NCBI RefSeq assembly: GCF_900107845.1 | Contig: NZ_FNRM01000012.1 | Span: 1-64,000 of the forward strand | DNA: 64,000 nt | Reading direction: 5' to 3' | From: Alkalimonas amylolytica | Lineage (GTDB): Bacteria > Pseudomonadota > Gammaproteobacteria > Enterobacterales > Alteromonadaceae | Shown: positions 38,191 through 49,470 of the stretch, piece by piece | How positions within the stretch are numbered: position 1 is the first letter of the stretch | Layout of the letters: every line of letters begins with the position of its first letter | Notes under the pieces: generated by a model | The model's database searches: none | Told to the model about the DNA's origin: nothing | The model's input: only the letters and a program-made list of their open reading frames with translations | Made by a program: the position numbers and the translations under genes

Positions 38191-38218
38191 AAAAAGCCTC
38201 CGAACCGGAGGCTTTTTT
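38191..38218. terminator. Bidirectional terminator between TonB receptor and coiled-coil gene
   Basis: Stem GCCTCCG/CGGAGGC with loop AAC, flanked by AAAAA and TTTTTT, so it can stop transcripts from either side (38170 stop on plus, 38220 stop on minus). Confidence 0.9.
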
Positions 38219-38219
38219 A

Positions 38220-38600
38220 TTAAACCGTAATATTGATGCTGGTGCCCGTGGCTTCACCGAAAATATTAATGGCGGCAGGCTCAGTTTGTGGTTGCTGTTC
38301 TTCCTGTGGCTCGTCTGTATTGCTTTGGATAATGGCGCTAAACTGTTGTTCCAGCCGCTCAAACAAATCCTCTGGCGGCAGACTGGCCCGCGCTAAATCA
38401 GCACGACTTTGCGCCTGGCCTGACTCCAACTGCAGTTCACGGGCCGTTTGCGCCATTTCGCGGGCTTCTTTACGCTTTTCATCCGCCTGGGACTTTAACT
38501 GCTCAGCCTCGCGCTCAGCCTGATCCGCAACACGCAAGGCCATTTGTTGCTTTAGCTCAGCAAAAGCAGCAGAACTAGCCGTATTGGCAGCATTGATCAT
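38220..38600 (-). CDS. Hypothetical coiled-coil protein
   Basis: 126 residues. Residues ~10-75 are Glu/Lys/Gln/Ala-rich with heptad-like spacing (predicted coiled coil), and the C terminus turns Pro/Gln/Thr-rich. No signal peptide or known domain. Flanked by terminators or gaps, so it is a single-gene unit. Function unknown. Confidence 0.65.
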   Translation of the reverse strand: MINAANTASSAAFAELKQQMALRVADQAEREAEQLKSQADEKRKEAREMAQTARELQLESGQAQSRADLARASLPPEDLFERLEQQFSAIIQSNTDEPQEEQQPQTEPAAINIFGEATGTSINITV

Positions 38601-38695
38601 ACAGCCCCCTTGTCGTCTGAATAAGACTCAGCCAAACGTCATAGACCACTAAAGTATACTGCAAAAACGCGACCTGTTCAAAATTTAGCCGTACG

Positions 38696-41600
38696 CTAGC
38701 TCAATGCCTGCAGCAATTGCTGCAGCGGGTGTTTGGGCTTTTCACCTACCAGGCGTTTTACCTGGCTACGACAGGAAAAACCTGTGACCAGAATACCTTC
38801 GGTACCATGCTGCTCAACCGGGGATTGCCAACTCATGGCAAACAGTGCCTTGCTGTTGGCAAGGTTCTGTTTTTCATGACCATAAGTCCCAGCCATACCA
38901 CAGCAACCCACACTGATGGGTTTTAGATTAAGGCCAGCTTTGCTAAATATCTGCTGCCAGCTTTTTTCAGTAGCAGGCAGCGCAGTTTTCTCGGTGCAAT
39001 GGGCCAGCAAAGCAAAGCTGCCACTTTTGGCTGCCTGAGGCAGCTCTTGCTGCTGCAACCACTCATGGAACAAAGCGACTTCGTAATCACCGCGTTTATC
39101 GGCCAGCAGTTTGCGGTATTCATCCCGGTATACCAGCACTAACGAGGCATCCAATCCCAGCATGGGTACTTGATAGGCATGCAGCTGTTGCAAAAACTGT
39201 GATGCTTTACTGGCGGTTTTCACAAAGTCACGGAGGAAACCTTTTACATGTTGCGGCTTTCCGTTGGGTAAAAAGGGTAGCAACATCGGCTGTTTACCCA
39301 GCTTTTCAAGCAGTTTCAGTGCATCCTCGACCAGCTCCGCTTCATAAAAGCTGGTGAAGGGATCTTGCACTAGCAATACCATTTGCTGCCGCTCAGCATC
39401 GGTGGCTTGGACAAGCTTTTGCATATCAAACTGATACTTTTGCTGTAGTCGTTCAGCCAGTGTTGGCGTCGAGAGCAAAGGAGTATCGACATAGCCCAAA
39501 GTATGCCCCAGCATACGTTGCAGCCAGGACTGTTGCAGGAAAAAATTCACTGCCCGTGGCATTTTTGCCAAAAAAGGAGCTGTACGCTCTATGTTGGCAA
39601 CGACATAATCTTTGGTTGGGCGCAAATAACGGCTATGGTACAACTGCAAAAAGCGAGCACGAAACGAAGGCACGTCCACATTGATTGGGCACTGACTGGC
39701 GCAGGCTTTACAAGCCAGGCAGCCTTCCATCGCCTCTTTCACTTCATGAGAGAAATCTTGCTCGCCCTGCTTGTGCGCCCAGCTGTTACGGATGCGCTGC
39801 CAAAGACTGACAAGACCCACCCCTTCGGTTTGCAACCGTTGCTCCAGTCTTAACACATCCACGTCTTGCTGCTCGGCCAGCCGCAACCACTCCCGCATCA
39901 AACCCGCCCTGCCTTTAGGGCTATGGCGCCGGTCTTTGGTGATTTTGCTCGATGGGCACATGGGGGAGTTGGCTTCATAATTGAAGCACAAACCATTGCC
40001 GTTACAGTTCAGGCTGCTATCAAAGCTTTCTTTCACCTGCAATGGAATCTGTTTGTCAAACCATGCCCGTTTGGGGCCATCAACACTTACCAGCGAATCG
40101 CCACTCTGATAAGGGGTGCAAATTTTGCCCGGATTTACCCTGTTCTGGGGATCAAAAGCGGCTTTGATTTTGCGCAGCTCGGTAAAGAGTGCTTCACCAA
40201 AAAACTCAGGCCCATATTCACTGCGATACCCTTTGCCATGTTCACCCCACATCAGGCCACCGTATTTAGCGGTCAGCGCCACCACCTGATCGGAAATGGT
40301 GCGCATCAACTTTTCCTGCTCTGGATCACACAGGTCCAGTGCCGGTCGCACATGCAAAACACCGGCATCAACATGACCAAACATGCCATAATGCAAGCCA
40401 TGGTTGTCCAGCAACTGACGAAACTCCATAATAAAATCGGCCAGCTTGTCCGGTGGCACAGCGGTATCTTCAGCAAAGGCAATTGGCTTTTGTGTACCAC
40501 TGGTATTGCCCAGTAAACCAACCGCTTTTTTACGCATGGCGTAAATATGACTAATAGCAGCCGTATCGTAAGTCAGTTGATAACCAATAATCCCGTGCTG
40601 ACGCTGCGCAATGGCGTCATCCAGTCGCGTGGTTAACGCAGCAATTTTTTGTTCGATATCGTCTTTATCTTCACTGTTGTATTCCACCATGTTCAGGCCT
40701 TGCATTAACTGGCCCGGAACATCAGTGATCAGCGCTTGCACCTGTTGCCAGATGATGTCGTTGCGGGCCAGATCAAGCACTTTGCTATCTACGGTTTCCA
40801 CCGAAGTGGCCTCGGCAGCAACCAAAAATGGCGCATTACGTAGCGCACTTTCAAAGCTGTCGTACTTGATATTGACCAGACATTTGTGACGGGCAATGGG
40901 GGTAATGGAAAGTTTGGCTTCAGTGACAAAGCCCAAAGAACCCTCCGAGCCGGTAATAAGCCGGGATAAATCAAACTCCGTCATCTCCTCATTGAAGACA
41001 TGCTCTAAATCATAGCCGGTTAAAAAGCGATTCAAGCGGGGAAACTTTTGCAGAATTTGCGGTCGAAAATCCCGGCAGCTTGTTAGCGCCTGGCGATACA
41101 CCTGCCCGATCGTGCCCCCCTGGTGCGCTTTGGCTTCTGCCTCCGCCAGTGGCTCTTTTTGGGTTTTCAGCACAGTACCATCCATCAATACGGTAGTAAG
41201 TGCTAGCGTATGATCGCTGGTTTTACCATAGACCAGAGAGCCCTGCCCGGATGCGTCGGTATTGATCATGCCACCTATGGTGGCACGGTTTGAAGTGGAT
41301 AAATCCGGAGCAAAGAAAAAGCCATAGGGCTTTAAAAATGCATTGAGCTGATCTTTTATGACACCACTTTGTACCCGCACCCAACCTTCTTCGGTATTAA
41401 TTTCCAGAATACCGCGAAGGTGACGCGACAAGTCGACCACCAGATGCTCAGTCAATGATTGTCCATTGGTGCCAGTACCACCGCCACGGGGGCTGAATTT
41501 CAAATGCCGGAAACTGGAGGTTTGCGCCAGGCTGGTTAACAGCACCACATCTTCATGGTGCTTTGGCAGCAAAACTGCCTGCGGCAAGGCCTGATAGACG

Positions 41601-41737
41601 CTGTTATCGGTGGCTACCGCCAGGCGGCTACCATAACTGGTTTCAATGTCGCCAGCAAAACCGGCGGTGCGGAGGGCATTGCAAAACGCCAGAACACTGG
41701 CATCCAGAGCAGCTTCAGGGGCAAAACTTGGGATCAT
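38696..41737 (-). CDS. ydiJ: FAD- and Fe-S-dependent D-2-hydroxyglutarate dehydrogenase, YdiJ type
   Basis: 1013 residues from ATG 41737 (E. coli YdiJ 1018, also starting MIP). N-terminal FAD-binding domain with the PRGGGTGTNGQSL loop (~81-93); FAD-oxidase C-terminal domain with HVDAGVLHVRP and WGEHGKG; [4Fe-4S] region CLACKACASQCPINVDVP; C-terminal cysteine-rich CCG-type domain with SVGCCGMAGTYGHE. YdiJ oxidises D-2-hydroxyglutarate, made as a by-product by SerA in serine synthesis. An in-frame ATG at 41773 overlaps the -10 element and so should lie upstream of the transcript start. Confidence 0.9.
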   Translation of the reverse strand: MIPSFAPEAALDASVLAFCNALRTAGFAGDIETSYGSRLAVATDNSVYQALPQAVLLPKHHEDVVLLTSLAQTSSFRHLKFSPRGGGTGTNGQSLTEHLVVDLSRHLRGILEINTEEGWVRVQSGVIKDQLNAFLKPYGFFFAPDLSTSNRATIGGMINTDASGQGSLVYGKTSDHTLALTTVLMDGTVLKTQKEPLAEAEAKAHQGGTIGQVYRQALTSCRDFRPQILQKFPRLNRFLTGYDLEHVFNEEMTEFDLSRLITGSEGSLGFVTEAKLSITPIARHKCLVNIKYDSFESALRNAPFLVAAEATSVETVDSKVLDLARNDIIWQQVQALITDVPGQLMQGLNMVEYNSEDKDDIEQKIAALTTRLDDAIAQRQHGIIGYQLTYDTAAISHIYAMRKKAVGLLGNTSGTQKPIAFAEDTAVPPDKLADFIMEFRQLLDNHGLHYGMFGHVDAGVLHVRPALDLCDPEQEKLMRTISDQVVALTAKYGGLMWGEHGKGYRSEYGPEFFGEALFTELRKIKAAFDPQNRVNPGKICTPYQSGDSLVSVDGPKRAWFDKQIPLQVKESFDSSLNCNGNGLCFNYEANSPMCPSSKITKDRRHSPKGRAGLMREWLRLAEQQDVDVLRLEQRLQTEGVGLVSLWQRIRNSWAHKQGEQDFSHEVKEAMEGCLACKACASQCPINVDVPSFRARFLQLYHSRYLRPTKDYVVANIERTAPFLAKMPRAVNFFLQQSWLQRMLGHTLGYVDTPLLSTPTLAERLQQKYQFDMQKLVQATDAERQQMVLLVQDPFTSFYEAELVEDALKLLEKLGKQPMLLPFLPNGKPQHVKGFLRDFVKTASKASQFLQQLHAYQVPMLGLDASLVLVYRDEYRKLLADKRGDYEVALFHEWLQQQELPQAAKSGSFALLAHCTEKTALPATEKSWQQIFSKAGLNLKPISVGCCGMAGTYGHEKQNLANSKALFAMSWQSPVEQHGTEGILVTGFSCRSQVKRLVGEKPKHPLQQLLQALS

Positions 41738-41771
41738 GGTGGTCGCGTTAGGTGGTCCGACAGTGGCAACC

Positions 41772-41801
41772 ATTATACCACTAAGTGTAGGCGTTTATTA
41801 A
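41772..41801 (-). promoter_or_regulatory. Promoter of the ydiJ-type gene
   Basis: Reading the minus strand: TTAATA (41801-41796), 18-bp spacer, perfect TATAAT (41777-41772). The transcript should begin near 41765, inside the longest open frame, which supports the downstream ATG at 41737. Confidence 0.6.
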
Positions 41802-41827
41802 CACTCGAAACCGTGTAAAGTAGCCTA

Positions 41828-42409
41828 TTAAGGCATATGCCCCATTTTTGCCGCCTTGGTTGCCAAATAACGGTGACTGTGAGCAGTGGTCTTCACACGA
41901 TGCTGGACTCGCTCAAGAATATTTACTCCGGCGTCCTGCAAGGCTTTTAATTTGCGGGGGTTATTGGTCAGCAAGCGCAGTTGTTTGATATGAAGCAGTT
42001 GCAGCATCTCTGCAGCAATACCGTACTCACGCATATCAGGTAAGAAACCAAGAATTTCGTTAGCTTCTACCGTGTCCAATCCTTTATCCTGCTCTGCATA
42101 GGCGCGTATTTTATTAATAAGGCCAATGCCCCGGCCTTCCTGGCGCAAATACAAGATGATACCACGGCCTTCATTGGCAATTTTTTGCATGGCGGCTTCG
42201 AGTTGCGGGCCACAATCGCAGCGCAAACTAAAGAGCGCATCACCGGTCAAACATTCTGAATGCACCCGAGCCAATACCGGCTCATCCGTGGTCACATCTC
42301 CCAAAGTCAGAGCGACATGCTCTTTGCCATCCGGGGCCTGGAAACCATGCAGTTGAAAATCGGCAAAAGGTGTGGGTAAAACAGTAGATGCAACCAGTTT
42401 CAATGTCAT
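41828..42409 (-). CDS. ribA: GTP cyclohydrolase II
   Basis: 193 residues from ATG 42409 (family ~196). Zinc ligands Cys53, Cys64 and Cys66 in [14 protein letters not shown]; the GTP-binding [11 protein letters not shown] loop; and the LLTNNPRK end motif. First step of riboflavin synthesis from GTP. The longer frame up to 42658 lacks family similarity and would overlap the divergent ABC exporter gene. Confidence 0.96.
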   Translation of the reverse strand: MTLKLVASTVLPTPFADFQLHGFQAPDGKEHVALTLGDVTTDEPVLARVHSECLTGDALFSLRCDCGPQLEAAMQKIANEGRGIILYLRQEGRGIGLINKIRAYAEQDKGLDTVEANEILGFLPDMREYGIAAEMLQLLHIKQLRLLTNNPRKLKALQDAGVNILERVQHRVKTTAHSHRYLATKAAKMGHMP

Positions 42410-42516
42410 TTCAGCTCTCGGTACAAACAAAATCAGCGCTATATTATCACAGCCCTCCATACTTTTAGCCATTCCTGCGTTAAAATAGCCACCTGTGATT
42501 GCAAGAGAATGAACTG

Positions 42517-44364
42517 ATGCTTGGATGGTTTGAACGTCTAACCCGCCCTTTTCCCACTGAAGAACCTGAGCAACCGCCCAAAGGCATTGTTGCATTTTGC
42601 CGCCACTACACCCGTGGCATGGAAGGGTCTTTGCTGGTGATGGCCATTTTATCGGCAACCTCTGCTGTGCTGGAGGTCCTGTTGTTTAGTTTTATGGGGC
42701 AACTTGTGGACTGGTTAGTTGGCCAGAACCCGGATACCTTTTTTCAGGATGAAGGCCGAACCTTGCTGTGGATGGCGCTGGTCACCGTGTTGTTGTTACC
42801 GCTGATTGCTTTTCTTCACTCAGCGGTGGTGCATCAAACCCTGCTGGGCAATTATCCGATGTCGATCCGCTGGTTGTCACATCGCTACCTGCTGCGTCAA
42901 AGTGTCAGCTTTTACCAGAATGACTTCGCCGGCCGTATTGCTACCAAGGTAATGCAAACGTCGTTGGCAGTGCGTGAAACCGTGATGAAGCTGCTGAATG
43001 TGATGGTCTATGTACTGGTGTATTTTGGTGCCATGCTCTACTTTGTTGCCGATGCCGATCCACGCCTGATGCTGCCAATGCTGATTTGGCTTGCTTGCTA
43101 CATTGGTTTGCAGTTTTACTTTGTGCCTCGCTTAAAAGAGGTCGCTAGTCGTCAGGCAGATGCCCGTTCGGAGATGACAGGCCGTATTGTTGACAGCTAC
43201 ACCAATATCGCCACCGTGAAATTGTTTTCTCATACCCAGCGTGAGGAAACCTACGCCAAAGACAGTATGGGGATCTTTTTAAAGCCGGTCTATCAGCAGA
43301 TGCGCCTGGCCACCTGGTTGAATGTGTCGGTGCAAAGTTTAAACTACCTGTTGGTGTTTTTTATTACCGCCCTGGCGCTTTGGCTCTGGAGTTTAAGTGC
43401 GATCTCGATTGGTGCTATTGCCATAGCGGTGAGCCTGTCGTTGCGGCTAAACGGTATGGCGCAATGGATTATGTGGGAAGTCAGCAGTCTATTTGAAAAC
43501 ATCGGCACAGTCGCCGATGGTATTGCAACCCTGTCGCAGCCAGCCAGTGTGCTGGATAAAGATTATGCTAGTCGCTTGCAGGTTGCCAAGGGCGAGATTG
43601 AGTTTAAGGCGGTCTGTTTTAACTACGGCAAAGTAGATAACGACAGTAAAAAAGCCGCGGTATTAGATCAGTTGAACCTCAGCATCAAGCCTGGTGAGAA
43701 AGTTGGCCTTGTAGGCCGCTCTGGTGCCGGTAAGTCGACCTTAGTAAACTTGTTGCTGCGCTTTTACGATGTCGAATCCGGCCAGATCTTGATTGATGGC
43801 CAGGATATCAGCCAGGTAAGTCAGGAAAGTTTGCGTCAACACATAGCCATGGTTACCCAGGATACCTCGCTGCTGCATCGATCGGTGCGCGACAATATTA
43901 TTTATGGCAAGCCGGATGCGACCGAGCAAGAACTGCTGCAGGCTGCTGAGCAAGCAGAAGCGCTTGAATTTATAGCCGACTTGACTGATCCCAAAGGCAA
44001 TAGTGGCTTTGATGCCCAGGTTGGCGAGCGCGGTGTGAAGCTCTCCGGTGGCCAGCGTCAGCGCATAGCCATCGCCCGGGTGCTGCTGAAAAATGCCCCT
44101 ATTTTAATCCTGGATGAAGCAACGTCAGCGCTTGATTCGGAGGTTGAGGCTGCGATACAAACCAGTCTCAACAAACTGATGGCAGGTAAAACTGTGATTG
44201 CCATTGCCCATCGCTTATCCACCATAGCGCAGATGGATCGACTGATAGTGCTTGATGAAGGTCGGATTGTTGAACAAGGCACGCATGCCGAACTGGTGGC
44301 TAGTGGTGGTATTTACGCCCAGCTCTGGGCGCATCAAACTGGTGGCTTTATTGGCGTGGAGTAA
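42517..44364 (+). CDS. ABC exporter, fused membrane and ATPase domains
   Basis: 615 residues from ATG 42517. N-terminal membrane domain with six helices (~40-330). ATPase domain (~355-600): Walker [14 protein letters not shown]-loop TQDTSLL, signature LSGGQRQR, Walker [14 protein letters not shown]-loop IAHRLST. It is the MsbA/multidrug half-transporter type, acting as a dimer in the inner membrane. Substrate unknown. Divergent from ribA with 107 bp between. Confidence 0.87.
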   Translation: MLGWFERLTRPFPTEEPEQPPKGIVAFCRHYTRGMEGSLLVMAILSATSAVLEVLLFSFMGQLVDWLVGQNPDTFFQDEGRTLLWMALVTVLLLPLIAFLHSAVVHQTLLGNYPMSIRWLSHRYLLRQSVSFYQNDFAGRIATKVMQTSLAVRETVMKLLNVMVYVLVYFGAMLYFVADADPRLMLPMLIWLACYIGLQFYFVPRLKEVASRQADARSEMTGRIVDSYTNIATVKLFSHTQREETYAKDSMGIFLKPVYQQMRLATWLNVSVQSLNYLLVFFITALALWLWSLSAISIGAIAIAVSLSLRLNGMAQWIMWEVSSLFENIGTVADGIATLSQPASVLDKDYASRLQVAKGEIEFKAVCFNYGKVDNDSKKAAVLDQLNLSIKPGEKVGLVGRSGAGKSTLVNLLLRFYDVESGQILIDGQDISQVSQESLRQHIAMVTQDTSLLHRSVRDNIIYGKPDATEQELLQAAEQAEALEFIADLTDPKGNSGFDAQVGERGVKLSGGQRQRIAIARVLLKNAPILILDEATSALDSEVEAAIQTSLNKLMAGKTVIAIAHRLSTIAQMDRLIVLDEGRIVEQGTHAELVASGGIYAQLWAHQTGGFIGVE

Positions 44365-44366
44365 GC

Positions 44367-44397
44367 AAAAAAGCCTCTGACCAGCAGAGGCTTTTTT
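44367..44397. terminator. Bidirectional terminator after the ABC exporter
   Basis: Thirteen-base arms AAAAAAGCCTCTG/CAGAGGCTTTTTT with a five-base loop. The A and T tracts allow use by both the exporter (plus) and the symporter (minus). Confidence 0.9.
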
Positions 44398-44417
44398 ACA
44401 ACGGTAAAAATCAGGCG

Positions 44418-45962
44418 TTATGATTTTTCAGCTTGGGCATTGCCAACTTGCTGTTCCGGTTGGGTCACTGCTGACTGTTGTTTGGCCAGTCGCTTTTCCC
44501 AGAAGGTTGCATTCTTAATGCCCAGTTTCACCGGATCAAAGGTAATGTCCCCACCGGTTTTTTGCTGTTCTTCGTAATCACGCAGACAGAGAATTGCTGG
44601 CTTGGCGACAAAGAAAATCGCCAGAATACCAACAATGTTGATCCAAGCCATTAAGCCAACACCGATATCACCAATGTCCCAAATATACCCTGCCGCGTTC
44701 ACCATGCCATACGACACCATCGCCATAATGACAATCTTTACTACGAACAGCGGAATATTGTTCTTAAAGTGACGGTTCAGATAAGCTACATTGGTTTCCG
44801 CAATGTAGTAATAAGCCAATATGGTGGTAAAGGCAAAAAAGAACAAAGCCACACCAACAAAGCCCTGGCCAAAGTTGCCGAACACACTGAACAGCGCCAT
44901 CTGAGTAAAGGCCGGCGAGCCTATTTCAGTGGCTGCATCAATGTTCTGTACAATGAAGCTACCATCGGTCAGCTCACCGACCACATTGTATTGTTGCGTG
45001 ATCAGGATCATCAGTGCTGTCGCGGTACAAACAAACAAAGTATCGACATAAACGGAAAAGGCTTGCACCAAACCTTGCTGAGCTGGGTGATCAACTTCAG
45101 CTGCCGCAGCCGCATGCGGGCCAGTACCCTGACCGGCTTCATTTGAGTAAATGCCCCGCTTCACACCCCAGCCAATGGCAGCACCGAAGCCAGCCTGAGC
45201 AGTAAAAGCATCGGTAATAATCAAGGCAAAAATGCCCGGCACTTTGTCCATATTCAAAAACACAATGATCAAGGCCATTATGATGTAGCCCAGCGCCATA
45301 AAGGGCACCACGATTTGAGTAAAGTTGGCGATGCGTTTAATACCACCAAAGATGATAAAGGCCAGTACGATTAGAATCACGGCCAGTGCAACCAACTTAT
45401 TACTGCCAACTTCACCGAAGCTGGTGACCACCATATTGCCGTCGCCAAAGACCTGGGTAAAGGCATTGCCAACCGCATTGGCCTGCACACCCGGCAGGAA
45501 GATACCACAGGCGATGATGGCGGAAATAGCAAACAGGATCGCCAGCCATTTTTGGCCCAGACAACGCTCAAAATAATAAGCCGGACCACCACGGTATTGG
45601 CCGTCTTCTTCAACTTTGTAAATTTGCCCTAAGGTCGACTCGGCATAAGCAGTACTGGCGCCAAGAAAGGCCACCACCCACATCCAGAAAATGGCGCCAG
45701 GGCCACCAAAACCGATAGCTGCCGCGACACCTGCAATATTACCTACCCCAACCCGGCCTGATAAGGAGACAGCTAAAGCCTGGAAGGAGGAGATACCTTT
45801 GGAGGAGGCGTTGCCGCTAAAAAGCAGCTTGCACATTTCTTTGAAGTGACGGACCTGGGCGAAGCGAGTCAGAACTGAGTAAAACAACCCTGCCCCAAGA
45901 CACAGATAAATCAAGGCATTGCTCCAGATAATGCCGTTGACTGCGCTAACAAAAGCTTCCAT
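44418..45962 (-). CDS. Alanine/glycine:cation (Na+) symporter, AGCS family
   Basis: 514 residues with about 11 hydrophobic segments. Family signatures GRVGVGNIAGVAAAIGFGGPGAIFWMW (~69-95; the first part is the AGCS hallmark) and SNEAGQGTGPHAAAAA (~271-286). It imports alanine or glycine driven by Na+. Single-gene unit; the C-terminal ~35 residues are charged and probably cytoplasmic. Confidence 0.92.
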   Translation of the reverse strand: MEAFVSAVNGIIWSNALIYLCLGAGLFYSVLTRFAQVRHFKEMCKLLFSGNASSKGISSFQALAVSLSGRVGVGNIAGVAAAIGFGGPGAIFWMWVVAFLGASTAYAESTLGQIYKVEEDGQYRGGPAYYFERCLGQKWLAILFAISAIIACGIFLPGVQANAVGNAFTQVFGDGNMVVTSFGEVGSNKLVALAVILIVLAFIIFGGIKRIANFTQIVVPFMALGYIIMALIIVFLNMDKVPGIFALIITDAFTAQAGFGAAIGWGVKRGIYSNEAGQGTGPHAAAAAEVDHPAQQGLVQAFSVYVDTLFVCTATALMILITQQYNVVGELTDGSFIVQNIDAATEIGSPAFTQMALFSVFGNFGQGFVGVALFFFAFTTILAYYYIAETNVAYLNRHFKNNIPLFVVKIVIMAMVSYGMVNAAGYIWDIGDIGVGLMAWINIVGILAIFFVAKPAILCLRDYEEQQKTGGDITFDPVKLGIKNATFWEKRLAKQQSAVTQPEQQVGNAQAEKS

Positions 45963-46048
45963 GAGATTCCCCTGAAACCATTGATTTTTTTATTGTACGG
46001 AAGCGCTACTCTGCCATAGAATAGGCCTTTGTACCAGAGGCACTAAGC

Positions 46049-46073
46049 TTCAGGGCGCCTGAGGCGCCCTGAA
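46049..46073. terminator. Hairpin after ppsA
   Basis: Eleven-pair perfect stem TTCAGGGCGCC/GGCGCCCTGAA with loop TGA, 9 bp past the ppsA stop. No T-run follows on the minus strand, so it may act as a 3'-end stabiliser rather than a classical terminator. Confidence 0.55.
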
Positions 46074-46081
46074 ATTGGTGG

Positions 46082-48463
46082 TTAAGCTTTGGTACCGTAT
46101 TTATCCGCCAGGTACAGCCAGGTTTCAACCACAGTATCCGGATTTAAGGACACACTGTCGATGCCCTCATCCATCAACCAGGCGGCAAAGTCATCGTGAT
46201 CCGATGGCCCCTGACCGCAAATGCCGACGTACTTTCCTTCGGCTTTACACGCCTTGATCGCCATGGACAGCAGCAGCTTGATAGCTGAGTTACGTTCATC
46301 GAACAAGTGTGCAATCAGCCCACTGTCTCGATCTAACCCCAGGGTAAGCTGAGTCAGATCGTTGGAGCCAATGGAAAAGCCATCGAAATACTGCAAAAAC
46401 TCTTTGGCAAGCAGGGCATTGGATGGCAGTTCGCACATCATAATCAGACGCAGGCCGTTATCACCGCGTTTCAAACCGTGTGCTGCCAGCAGCTCAGTGA
46501 CTGCCTGGGCTTCGTCCAGGGTGCGGACAAAAGGAATCATGACTTCGATGTTGGTAAAACCCATCTGATTACGCACCCGCTTCAATGCTTCGACCTCAAG
46601 GGCAAAGCAATCACGAAAATCTTCGGAGATATAACGTGAAGCGCCACGAAAGCCAATCATCGGGTTTTCTTCATGCGGCTCGTAACGCCGTCCACCAATC
46701 AGATTGGCATACTCGTTCGATTTAAAGTCCGACATCCGCACAATCACTTTTTGTGGCGCAAAGGCACACGCCAGAGTGGCAATGCCCTCCGTCAGTTTGG
46801 CAATGTAAAACTCGGTTGGGCTGCTGTAACCTGCCATCAGCTGATCAATACTGGCTTTGGTTTGATGGTCTTGTTGCGAGTAGTTTAGCAGCGCTTTAGG
46901 ATGCACCCCTATCATGCGGTTAATGATAAACTCAAGCCGCGCCAAACCAACACCGGCGTTAGGAAGCCGGGAAAAGGCAAAGGCCCGCTCTGGGTTACCG
47001 ACGTTCATCATGACCTTCATCGCCAGCTCCGGCATGCTGTTCACATTGGTACTTAGCAGTTTGTAATCCAACAGGCCCTGATAGACAAAACCCGTATCGC
47101 CTTCTGCACAGGAGATGGTAACTTCAGCGCCATCCTGGATTTTATCAGTCGCATCGCCACAACCAACCACGGCAGGGATGCCCAGCTCGCGGGCAATAAT
47201 GGCAGCGTGACAAGTACGGCCTCCACGGTTAGTGACAATTGCAGCAGCCCGTTTCATAATGGGCTCCCAGTCCGGATCGGTCATATCAGTGACCAGCACA
47301 TCGCCGGGCTGAATTTGATCCATCTGATGAATGCCATCCAAAACCCGAGCCACACCGGAGCCAATGCGCTGGCCTATGGCGCGGCCTTCTACCAGTAAAG
47401 GGCCAGTTTCGTTCAGCTGAAAACGCTCTAACCGGGTTTGATCTTCACGGCTTTTCACCGTTTCTGGTCGGGCTTGTACTATGTACAGCTGACCATCAAC
47501 ACCATCTTTAGCCCATTCAATATCCATCGGCCGCTGATAATGCCGCTCAATGATCATGGCTTGATGCGCCAGTTGCTCGATTTCGGCATCGGATAAAGAA
47601 AACTGGCGACGTAGTTCGGCGGGCACATCCTCTACCACTACTTGCTTACCATGCCCCTGCTCGTTGGAATAAACCATTTGCACCAACTTACTGCCCAGGT
47701 TACGTTTTACCACGGCCGGCCGGCCAGCTGCCAATGTTGGTTTATGCACATAAAACTCATCCGGGTTCACTGCCCCCTGCACCACCATCTCACCCAAACC
47801 AAAGGAGGAGGTAATAAAGACCACATCGTCAAAACCAGATTCGGTATCCAGGGTAAACATCACGCCGGAGGAAGCACAATCCGAGCGCACCATACGCTGA
47901 ACGCCAGCTGATAGCGCTACGCCACGATGATCATAGCCCTGATGCACCCGATAGGAGATAGCACGGTCGTTAAACAAGGAAGCAAACACATGCTTGATGG
48001 CAACGATTACCGCATTGTACCCTCGGACATTAAGGAAGGTTTCCTGCTGCCCTGCAAACGATGCATCTGGCATATCCTCAGCGGTAGCCGATGAACGCAC
48101 AGCAAAGGATAAATCTATGCTTTGATCCGGGTGCAGCTGCTGATAAGCCCCCTGAATGGCCTGTTCAAACTCGGTATGAAACGGGGTATCAATAATCCAC
48201 TGCCGAATTTCAGCGCCGGCTTCTGCCAACTGTTGGACATCGTCCACGTTCAGGCTATCCAGGCGCTGATAAATACGCTCATTCAGGCCGCTTTGCTCCA
48301 GAAATTCATTAAAAGCATCGGCAGTCGTGGCAAAGCCACCCGGCACTTGTACACCGGCCCCTGCCAGGTTGCTAATCATTTCACCTAAGGACGCATTCTT
48401 GCCACCGACCTGTCCAACATCCTGCATGCCAAGGTCCTGATACCAGCTGACGTAGTTTTGCAC
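46082..48463 (-). CDS. ppsA: Phosphoenolpyruvate synthase
   Basis: 793 residues (E. coli 792). N-terminal ATP-grasp nucleotide domain starting [12 protein letters not shown]; phosphohistidine domain with catalytic His in [21 protein letters not shown] (~415-435); C-terminal PEP/pyruvate barrel with [16 protein letters not shown]. It converts pyruvate and ATP to PEP in gluconeogenesis. Divergent from its regulator PpsR. Confidence 0.98.
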   Translation of the reverse strand: MQNYVSWYQDLGMQDVGQVGGKNASLGEMISNLAGAGVQVPGGFATTADAFNEFLEQSGLNERIYQRLDSLNVDDVQQLAEAGAEIRQWIIDTPFHTEFEQAIQGAYQQLHPDQSIDLSFAVRSSATAEDMPDASFAGQQETFLNVRGYNAVIVAIKHVFASLFNDRAISYRVHQGYDHRGVALSAGVQRMVRSDCASSGVMFTLDTESGFDDVVFITSSFGLGEMVVQGAVNPDEFYVHKPTLAAGRPAVVKRNLGSKLVQMVYSNEQGHGKQVVVEDVPAELRRQFSLSDAEIEQLAHQAMIIERHYQRPMDIEWAKDGVDGQLYIVQARPETVKSREDQTRLERFQLNETGPLLVEGRAIGQRIGSGVARVLDGIHQMDQIQPGDVLVTDMTDPDWEPIMKRAAAIVTNRGGRTCHAAIIARELGIPAVVGCGDATDKIQDGAEVTISCAEGDTGFVYQGLLDYKLLSTNVNSMPELAMKVMMNVGNPERAFAFSRLPNAGVGLARLEFIINRMIGVHPKALLNYSQQDHQTKASIDQLMAGYSSPTEFYIAKLTEGIATLACAFAPQKVIVRMSDFKSNEYANLIGGRRYEPHEENPMIGFRGASRYISEDFRDCFALEVEALKRVRNQMGFTNIEVMIPFVRTLDEAQAVTELLAAHGLKRGDNGLRLIMMCELPSNALLAKEFLQYFDGFSIGSNDLTQLTLGLDRDSGLIAHLFDERNSAIKLLLSMAIKACKAEGKYVGICGQGPSDHDDFAAWLMDEGIDSVSLNPDTVVETWLYLADKYGTKA

Positions 48464-48607
48464 TGTGATTCTCCATGGTTTGTAGCAAGCTTGGTAAACT
48501 TACATTCTGGGTTACAGAATAATTTTACACCCTGACGAAAGGCAAATAAACTGTTGAGAAAAAGCAATTTTGTCATAGGCTATAATAAAGCGATTGAAGG
48601 AGCTCAT

Positions 48608-49417
48608 GTGCGCACCGCATTTTATATCTCAGATGGCACTGCCATTACATCCGAAGTATTCGGCCATGCCTTGCTGTCGTTGTTTCCGGCCGAATTTGAG
48701 CACGTCACGATTCCATTTATAGAAACGGTGGCCCAGGCGCAGCAAATGAAAATTGTGATTAACGATCGCTATGCTGCTACAGGCCAACGCCCTTTAGTTT
48801 TTCAAACCTTTGTTGATGAGGCATTGCGCGAGGTGATCCATAGCAGCGATGGTGTTTGCTACGATTTTCTGGACACCTTGGTGCCCTCGGTGCAAAAAGA
48901 GCTGGGGATCGATCCGGTACCGAAAACCCATCGCACTCATAGCATGCATGAAAAAACTTACGATTACCGCATTGACGCAGTTAACTATGCGCTGGCTAAT
49001 GACGATGGTTCCAATATGAAGGATTTTGATAAAGCGGATCTGATTTTGGTAGGTGTTAGTCGATCCGGTAAAACACCCACCAGCCTATACCTGGCATTAC
49101 AATACGGCATCAAAGCAGCCAACTACCCTTTTGTAGACGAAGACATGGACAGATTAACGCTACCGGATGTGTTGAAACGCAACAAAAATAAACTCTTTGG
49201 TTTGACCATCAGTGCAGATCGTTTAAGTGATATCCGGCAGCAGCGGCGGCCAAACAGTCGCTATGCATCTCTGGCGCAATGCCGGTTGGAGCTCAATGAA
49301 GTTGAACAGCTGTATCGGCGCGAGCAAATTCCATTTCTAAACTCATCACAATTATCGATCGAGGAAATGGCGGCTAAAATTCTGGCAATCACCGGGCTAA
49401 AACGACACCGTCATTAA
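48608..49417 (+). CDS. ppsR: PEP synthase regulatory kinase/pyrophosphorylase
   Basis: 269 residues from GTG 48608, chosen for its strong AAGGAG site and because [16 protein letters not shown] is the usual N terminus; a frame open from 48554 is rejected. P-loop [11 protein letters not shown] (~157-167). PpsR inactivates PEP synthase by ADP-dependent threonine phosphorylation and reactivates it by Pi-dependent dephosphorylation. A TATAAT at 48581-48586 lies just upstream, with a poor -35. Confidence 0.95.
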   Translation: MRTAFYISDGTAITSEVFGHALLSLFPAEFEHVTIPFIETVAQAQQMKIVINDRYAATGQRPLVFQTFVDEALREVIHSSDGVCYDFLDTLVPSVQKELGIDPVPKTHRTHSMHEKTYDYRIDAVNYALANDDGSNMKDFDKADLILVGVSRSGKTPTSLYLALQYGIKAANYPFVDEDMDRLTLPDVLKRNKNKLFGLTISADRLSDIRQQRRPNSRYASLAQCRLELNEVEQLYRREQIPFLNSSQLSIEEMAAKILAITGLKRHRH

Positions 49418-49443
49418 AAAAGCTCTGGCATTGCCAGAGCTTT
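49416..49443. terminator. Terminator between ppsR and the DAHP synthase gene
   Basis: Stem GCTCTGGC/GCCAGAGC with loop ATT, flanked by AAAAA and TTT. It overlaps the ppsR stop and lies 27 bp from the end of the convergent DAHP synthase gene. Confidence 0.75.
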
Positions 49444-49470
49444 CATTACTAATTTTTGGCCAAAAATGAC

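Noticed and set aside
42410-42516. Possible FMN riboswitch ahead of ribA
   Set aside because: The 107-bp divergent gap is too short and lacks the conserved FMN-riboswitch stems.
42410-42658. N-terminal extension of RibA to 42658
   Set aside because: It shows no family similarity and overlaps the start of the divergent ABC exporter; ATG 42409 gives the normal length.
48554-48607. Upstream extension of PpsR
   Set aside because: A TATAAT element and the AAGGAG site lie within it; GTG 48608 gives the family N terminus.
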